The notes below the pieces were generated by a model. That model had not been told where the DNA came from, did no database searches, and was given only the letters and a program-made list of their open reading frames with translations. Shown here in pieces: positions 57,836 through 64,000 of a stretch of 64,000 nucleotides of DNA; position 1 is the first letter of the stretch, and every line of letters begins with the position of its first letter. Source of the stretch: Arachis hypogaea (Eukaryota; Streptophyta; Magnoliopsida; Fabales; Fabaceae); NCBI RefSeq assembly GCF_003086295.3, contig NC_092051.1, positions 21,943,940 to 22,007,939 on the forward strand, in the 5' to 3' direction. The position numbers and the translations under genes are program-made.

Positions 57836-57945
57836 CTGGCGTTCAACGCCAGCTCTCTGCCCAATTCTGGCGTCCAGCGCCAGAAAAGGATCCAAAACCA
57901 GAGTTGAACGCCCAAACTGGTACAAATACTGGCGTTCAACTCCAC
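57836..57945. repeat. GGCGTT/AACGCC palindrome array, second Feral LTR
   Basis: CTGGCGTTCAACGCCAG, CTGGCGTCCAGCGCCAG, GTTGAACGCCC and CTGGCGTTCAACTCC, ending about 115 bp upstream of the TATA box. Confidence 0.9.
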
Positions 57946-58061
57946 AAATGGCCTCTGCATGTGCAACACTCAAAGCTCAGCCCAAGCACACACCAAGTGG
58001 ACCCCGGAAGTGGATTTATGCATCAATTACTTACTTCTGTAAACCCTAGTAGCCAGTTTAT

Positions 58062-58071
58062 TATAAATAGG
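58062..58071 (+). promoter_or_regulatory. TATA box, second Feral 5' LTR
   Basis: TTATTATAAATAGGACA, same context as in solo LTR B. Confidence 0.65.
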
Positions 58072-59004
58072 ACATTTCACTATTGTATTTGACATCCTGG
58101 ATTGTATTCTGATCCTGTGATCTTGTTTAGAGGGGCTGGCCATCTCGGCCATGACTGGATCTTTCACTTATGTAATTTTAATGGTAGAGTTTCTACACTC
58201 CATAGATTAAGGTGTAGAGCTCTGCTGTTCCTCAAAGATTAATGCAAGTACTACTGTTTTCTATTCAATTCATCTTATTTCGCTTCCAAGATATTCATTC
58301 GCACTTCAACCTGAATGTGATGAACGTAACAATCATCATCATTCCCTATGAATGCGTGCCTGACAACCACTTCCGTTCTACATTAGATTGAATGAGTATC
58401 TCTTAGATCTCTTAATCGGAATCTTCGTGGTGTAAGCTAGAATGATGGCGGCATTCAAGAGAATCCGGAGAGTCTAAACCTTGTCTATGGTATTCCGAGT
58501 AGGATTCAATGATTGAATGACTGTGACGAGCTTTAAACTCGCGATTGCTGGGCGTAGTGACAGAACGCAAAAGGATAGTAAATCCTATTCCAGCATGATC
58601 GAGAACCGACAGATGAATAGCCGTGCCGTGACAGGGTGCGTTGACCATTTTCACTGAGAGGATAGGATGTAAACCATTGACAAGGGTGATGCCTCCAGAC
58701 GATTAGCCGTGCCGTGACAGGGCATTTGGATCATTTTCCCGAGAGAAGACCGAAAGTAGCCATTGACAATGGTGATGGATTACATAAAGCCAGCCATGGA
58801 AAGGAGTAAGACTGATTGGATGAAGATAGCAGGAAAGCAGAGGTTCAGAAGAACGAAAGCATCTCTAGTGCACTTGCTGGTTAGTTGTGCGAAGTTGTGA
58901 ACCATGGTATTGGCATCATGTTTTTGGCGCCATTACTAGGGAAAGAAAGAGCGATGAATTTTATATAATCAAAGTGTAATCACAACTTCTGCGCACCAAG
59001 TTTT

Positions 59005-59025
59005 TGGCGCCGTTGCCGGGGATTG
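59005..59025 (+). other. tRNA-Asp primer-binding site, second Feral
   Basis: TGGCGCCGTTGCCGGGGATT, complementary to the tRNA-Asp 3' end including CCA, six bases after the LTR. Confidence 0.92.
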
Positions 59026-60801
59026 TTCGAGTTTGGACAACTGACGGTTCATCTTGTTGCTCAGATTAGGTAACTTTCTTTTCGTTTTCTTTTCAAAAAT
59101 TTTTAAAATAAAAATGTTTTCAAAAATATATCTTTCTTCAAAATCTTTAAGAATGAATTCTAGTGTTTCATGAAGCATGTTGAAGCCTGGCTGGCTGTAA
59201 AGCCATATCCAAACTCCTTTGGGATTGGTCTTCAACTAATCACCTCAATGGATGTAATTCCATTCTAAAGCTTGGCTGGCTATTAAGCCATGCCTGACCC
59301 TTTGATTGGAGCTTTAGAGCATAAGATTCCTGGAATTTATATTAAAAATTTTTGAATCCTTATTTTTCTTTTTCAAATAATTTTTGAAAAATATAAAATA
59401 AAAATCCAAAAAAATTAGAAAATCATAAAAATCAAAAATATTTTTTGTGTTTCTTGTTTGAGTCATGTGTCATGTTATAAGTTTGGTGTCAATTGCATGT
59501 GCATCTTGCATTTTTCGAAAAAAATCATGCATTCATAGTGTTCTTCATGATCTTCAAGTTGTTCTTGGTAAGTCTTCTTGTTTGATCTTTGCATTTGCAT
59601 GTTGTGTCTTTTCTTGTTTTTCATATGCATTCTTGAATTCTTAGTGTCTAAGCATTAAAGAATTCTAAGTTTGGTGTCTTGCATGTTTTCTTTGCATTAA
59701 AAATTTTTCAAAAATGTGTTCTTGATGTTCATCATGATCTTCATAGTGTTCTTGGTGTTCATCTTGACATTCATAGCATTCTTGCATGCATTCATTGTTT
59801 TGATCCATAACTTTCATGCATTGCATCATTTTTCTTGTTTTTCTCTCTCATCATAAAAATTCAAAAATAAAAAAAATATCTTTCCCTCTTTTCTCTCATA
59901 ATTTCGAAAATTAGATTTGACTTTTTCAAAAAAATTTTAAAATCTAGTTGTTTTATGAGTCAAATCAAATTTTCAATTTAAAAATCTTATCTTTTTCAAA
60001 AAATCTTTTTCAAAAATCAAATCTTTTTCATTTTTCTTAGTTATTTTCGAAAATTCTAAAAATATTTTTCAAAAATCTTTTTCTTATTTTTATACCAAAT
60101 TTTCGAAAATAACAATAACAATTAATGTTTTGATTCAAAAATTTCAAGTTTGTTACTTGCTTGTTAAGAAAGATTCAAACTTTAAGTTCTAGAATCATAT
60201 CTTGTGATTTCTTGTGAATCAAGTCATTAATTGTGATTTTAAAAATTCAAATATTTTTCAAAAACTAATTTCTATCATATCTTTTCAAAAATATCTTCTT
60301 ATCTTTTTTTTCAAAAATTTGATTTCAAAATATCTTCTCTAACTTCCCAACTCCTTATCTTTTCAAAATTGATTTTTGTTTCAACTAACTAACTAACTTT
60401 TTGTTTGTTTCTTACCTTTTTCAAAACCACCTAACTAACTCTCTCTATTTTCGAAAATATCTTCCCCCTTTTTCAAAAAATTTCTTTTTAATTAACTAAT
60501 TATTTTATTTTTATTTTGAATTTTCGAAAAAAAAACAACTACTAACCTTTTTCAAAAACTATTTTCAAAAATCACTAACTCTTTTTCAAAAATTATTTTC
60601 GAAATTTCCCCTCTCTCATCTTATTCTATTTATTTATTCATCTACTAACATCTCTCCCTCACCCACCAAAAATCCGAACCCTCTCTCTCTCTTTCTGAGT
60701 TCAGATTTTTTCTCTTCTTCTCTTCTTCTACTAACAATAAGGAACCTCTTTACTGTGACATAGAGGATTCCTCTTCTTTTCTTTTTTCTCTCCTCTTTCT
60801 T
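59026..60801 (+). other. 5' leader of the second Feral
   Basis: AT-rich, no gene. Repeated TTTTCGAAAA (for example 60047, 60102, 60448) and TTTTTCAAAAA self-complementary words, as in element A. TAAGTTTGGTGTC words near 59481 and 59667. Confidence 0.7.
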
Positions 60802-63063
60802 ATGAGCAGGGACAGAGAAAAAGGCATTTTTGTTGAAGCTGATCCAGAACCTAAAAGGACTCTGAAGAGAAAATTAAGAGAAGCTAAATTACAACAATCC
60901 AGAGACAACTTGATTGAAAATTTCGAACAAGTAAAGGAGATGGCAGCCGAACCCAACAACAATGCAAGGAGAATGCTTGGTGACTTTACTGCACCAAATT
61001 CCAATTTACATGGAAGAAGCATCTCCATTCCTGCCATTGGAGCAAACAACTTTGAGCTGAAACCTCAATTAGTTTCTCTGATGCAGCAGAACTGCAAGTT
61101 TCATGGACTTCCATCTGAAGATCCTTTTCAGTTCTTAACTGAATTCTTGCAGATATGTGATACTGTTAAGACTAATGGAGTAGATCCTGAAGTCTACAGG
61201 CTCATGCTTTTCCCTTTTGCTGTAAGAGACAGAGCTAGAGTATGGTTGGACTCTCAACCTAAGGATAGCCTGAACTCTTGGGATAAGCTGGTCAAGACTC
61301 TCCTAGCCAAGTTCTTTCCTCCTCAAAAGCAGAGCAAGCTTAGAGTGGATGTTCAAACCTTCAGACAGAAAGAAGGTGAATTCCTCTATGAAGCTTGGGA
61401 GAGATACAAAGGACTGACCAAAAAGTGTCCTTCTGACGTGCTTTCAGAATGGACCATCCTGGATATATTCTATGATGGTCTGTCTGAGTTATCTAAGATG
61501 TCATTGGATACCTCTGCAGGTGGATCCATTCACCTGAAGAAAACACCTGCAGAAGCTCAAGAACTCATTGACATGGTTGCAAATAACCAGTTCATGTACA
61601 CTTCTGAAAGGAATCCTGTGAATAATGGGACGCCTATGAAGAAGGGAGTTCTTGAGATTGATACTTTGAATGCCATATTGGCTCAGAACAAAATATTGAC
61701 TCAGCAAGTCAATATGATTTCTCAGAGTCTGAATGGAATGCAAGTTGCATCCAACAGTACTCAAGAGGCATCTTCTGAAGAAGAAGCTTATGATCCTGAG
61801 AACCCTGCAATAGCAGAGGTGAATTACTTAGGTAAACCTTATGGAAACACCTATAACTCATCATGGAGAAATCATCCAAATTTCTCATGAAAGGGTCAAA
61901 AGCCTCAACAGGGCTTTAATAATGGTGGAAGAAACAGGTTTAGCAATAGCAAGCCTTTTCCATCATCCACTCAGCAACAGACAGAGAATTCTGAGCAGAA
62001 CCCATCTAGCTTAGCAAACTTAGTCTCTGATCTATCTAAGGCCACTGTGAGTTTCATGAATGAAACAAGGTCTTCTATTAGAAACTTGGAAGCACAAGTG
62101 GGCCAGCTGAGTAAAAGGATCACTGAAATCCCTTCTAGCACTCTCCCAAGCAATACAGAAGAAAATCCAAAAGGAGAGTGCAAGGCCATTGACATAACCA
62201 AAATGGCCGAACCCAATGAGGGAGAGGAGGACGTGAATCCCAAGGAGGAAGACCTCCTAGGACGTCCAATGATCAATAAGGAGCTTCCCTCTGAGGAACC
62301 AAAGGACTCTGAGGCTCATCTAGAGACCATAGAGATCCCATTAAACCTCCTTATGCCATTCATGAGCTCTGATGAGTATTCCTCTTCTGAAGAGAATGAG
62401 GATGTTACTGAAGGGCAAACTGCCAAGTTTCTTGGTGCAATCATGAAGCTAAATGCCAAATTATTTGGCAATGATACTTGGGAAGTTGAACCTCCCTTGT
62501 TCATCAATGAACTAAGTGATCTGGATCAACTGACATTGCCTCAGAAGAGACAGGATCCTGGAAAGTTCATAATACCTTGTACCATAGGCACCATGATCTT
62601 TAAGGCTCTGTGTGACCTTGGTTCAGGGATAAACCTCATGCCCCTCTCTGTAATAGAGAAACTGGGAATCTATGGGGTGCAAGCTGCTAAAATCTCATTA
62701 GAGATGGCAGACAATTCAAGAAAACAGGCTTATGGACAAGTAGAGGACGTGTTAGTAAAGGTTGAAGGCCTTTACATCCCTGCTGATTTCATAGTCTTGG
62801 ATACTGGAAAGGAAGAGGATGAATCCATCATCCTAGGAAGACCTTTTCTGGCCACAGCAAGAGCTGTGATTGATGTGGACAGAGGAGAATTGATCCTTCA
62901 ATTAAATAAGGACAACCTTGTGTTTACAACTCAAGGATCTCTCTCTGCATCCATGGAGAGGAAGCATAAAAAGCTTCTCTCAAAGCAGAGTCAAACAAAG
63001 CCCCCACAGTCAAACTCTAAGTTTGGTGTTGGGGAGTCTCAACAATGCTCTGAACATCTGTGA
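60802..63063 (+). pseudogene. gag-pro polyprotein of the second Feral (one stop)
   Basis: A single frame of 753 codons from the ATG at 60802 with one internal TGA (61888-61890), where element A has TGG. Order: charged N-terminus, gag domain (about residues 100-260; [30 protein letters not shown]), low-complexity linker, predicted helix ([17 protein letters not shown]), acidic linker, retropepsin region ([19 protein letters not shown], then SIILGRPFLATARAVIDVD). It ends without reverse transcriptase. The conserved block starts about 20 bases after the stop. Apart from the TGA and a 3-bp loss beside it, this copy is the better preserved of the two. Confidence 0.88.
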
Positions 63064-63080
63064 GGCTCCATGAGAGCCCA

Positions 63081-63128
63081 CTGTCAAGCTATTGACATTA
63101 AAGAAGCGCTTGTTGGGAGGCAACCCAA
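63081..63128 (+). promoter_or_regulatory. Conserved GGGAGGCAACCC block, second Feral
   Basis: CTGTCAAGCTATTGACATTA, AAGAAGCGCTTGTTGGGAGG and CAACCCAA directly downstream of gag-pro. Hairpin TTGGG/CCCAA. Confidence 0.78.
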
Positions 63129-63268
63129 TTTTTATTTATCTAACTATATTTTTCTTAGTTATATGTCTTTATAGGTTCATGATCATGTGGAGTCAGAAAA
63201 TAAACAAAAAAATTAAAAACGGAATCAAAAACAGCAGAAGAAAAATCACACCCTGGAGGAGCATCTGC

Positions 63269-63443
63269 CTGGCGTTCAATGCCAGAACAGAGCATGGTTC
63301 TGGCGCTGAACGCCCAAAATGGGCAGCATCTGGGCGCTGAATGCCCAGAACAAGCATGGTTCTAGCGTTCAACGCCAGAAATGGCAACAAATAGGCGTTG
63401 AACGCCCAAAATGGGCACCAACCTGGCGCTGAACGCCCAGAGT
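63269..63443. repeat. Internal palindrome spacer of the second Feral
   Basis: About six GGCGTT/AACGCC or GGCGCTGAACGCC words, the same word as in this family's LTR, between the conserved block and the env-slot ORF. Confidence 0.9.
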
Positions 63444-63994
63444 TGTGTGCAAAGGCATTTTACATGCCTAATTTGGTGCAAGGGGGTAAATCCTTGAACA
63501 CCTCAGGATCTGTGGACCCCACAGGATCATCTCAGGATCTGTGGACCCCACAGGATCCTCACCTACCTCCACTCACTTCTTCTCACCCCTCTTTCACACA
63601 ATCCCATAAACACTCTTCCCCAAAACTCTTCACCAATCACCTCAATCTCTCTTCCCCATCACCTCTTCTCCACTCACATCCATCCACTTTTCCCCATAAA
63701 CCTACCTCATAAACCCCACCTACCTTCAAAATTCAAAACCAATTTCCCACCCAAACCCACCCATATGGCCGAAACCTTTCCCCCCTCCCTTCCCTATATA
63801 AAGCCCTCCATTCTTCTTCAAATTCACACAACACAACCCCCCTATACCCTTCTTGGCCGAAACACAACACCTTCCCCCTTTCCTCCATATCTTCTTCTTC
63901 TCCTTTTATTCTTTCTTTTATTGCTCGAGGGCGAGCAATATTCTAAGTTTGGTGTGGTAAAAGCACAAGCTTTTTTGTTTTTCTATTACCATTG
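63444..63994 (+). other. Spacer and stem-loop upstream of the env-slot ORF
   Basis: C/T-rich, no gene. It includes the untouched target of solo LTR B near 63587. At 63920-63960: TTGCTCGAGGGCGAGCAA and CTAAGTTTGGTGTGG, 35-75 bases before the ATG. Confidence 0.6.
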
Positions 63995-64000
63995 ATGGCA
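63995..64000 (+). CDS. Start of the plant-transposon-protein ORF (cut by the window)
   Basis: Only the ATG and one codon (Met-Ala) are inside the window. Identity is inferred from matching upstream sequence and the same start context (ATTGATGGCA) as the ORF at 9960 in element A. Confidence 0.6.

Larger units (their letters stand above)
57457..58998 (+). repeat. 5' LTR of the second Feral (1542 bp, internally deleted)
   Basis: TGATGAGCGG to GCGCACCA. Compared with solo LTR B it lacks about 194 bp at 58867 (between CATCTCT and AGTGCACTTGC), which removes most of the conserved GGTCGATCCCAC-type block. TATA box at 58062-58071, palindromes at 57836-57945. Confidence 0.93.
57457..64000 (+). mobile_element. 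Second Feral-like element (5' part, runs off the window)
   Basis: Inserted in gag of F; left flank ATCAT (57452-57456). 5' LTR, primer site, leader, gag-pro, conserved block, palindrome spacer, then the start of the plant-transposon-protein ORF at the window edge. Same plan as element A without a solo LTR; reverse transcriptase is absent here too. Confidence 0.9.

Overview
The window is plant nuclear DNA. It is AT-rich and dense in microsatellites, and almost all of it is nested LTR retrotransposons of the Athila-like Ty3/gypsy type. The LTRs that open TGATGAGCGGATAATTTATA, and the GGCGTT/AACGCC words inside them, match what I remember of the peanut (Arachis) FIDEL/Feral family. I therefore infer an Arachis species; this was not checked by a search. 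I see no intact host protein gene, tRNA, rRNA or CRISPR array.

Layout. 1-3200: intergenic DNA with a small Tat-like gag fragment. 3236-3904 and 20074-22581: the two arms of a DNA transposon with TIRs, carrying broken exons of a DCL/DUF3223 gene. It is interrupted by a very long LTR (about 3905-20073). That LTR is itself split by element A (6015-18573, minus, TSD ATCAT), a Feral-like element with gag-pro and a 382-residue plant-transposon-protein ORF but no reverse transcriptase. A holds a solo LTR (B, 10368-12112, TSD AGGGG). 22582-24911: AT-rich intergenic DNA. 24912-34547: a LINE (ORF1 with zinc knuckle, ORF2 endonuclease) split by element C (26417-34159, minus, TSD AGCAG), an LTR element with no recognisable gag or pol. 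The LINE is then broken at 34548 by element G (minus), the only element here with reverse transcriptase, RNase H and integrase. G is broken three times: by element E in its 3' LTR (35420-44302, TSD TCTAT), by a solo C-family LTR in pol (48552-49989, TSD ACTGG), and by element F (from 50908). F is in turn cut at 57457 by a second Feral-like element (plus strand), which runs off the window just as its plant-transposon ORF starts.

How the parts relate. A, C, E and F lack reverse transcriptase and could move only with enzymes supplied in trans, G being the kind of element that could supply them. Despite different coding content, the families share one non-coding plan: a tRNA-Asp primer site where visible; a conserved GGGAGGCAACCC block just after the last gag/pro/pol stop; in A, the second Feral, C and G a spacer of palindromes; a stem-loop followed by a TTTGGTGT or AAGTGTGG word before an env-slot ORF; and the same stem-loop/word beside the 3' LTR.

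Most striking signal. Every LTR family carries its own dense array of a family-specific palindrome, upstream of the TATA box wherever a TATA box is visible. In A, the second Feral, C and G the same word recurs in the internal spacer. In all three elements with both LTRs visible (A, C, E), the two LTRs differ by an indel inside that array (31, 17 and 21 bp).
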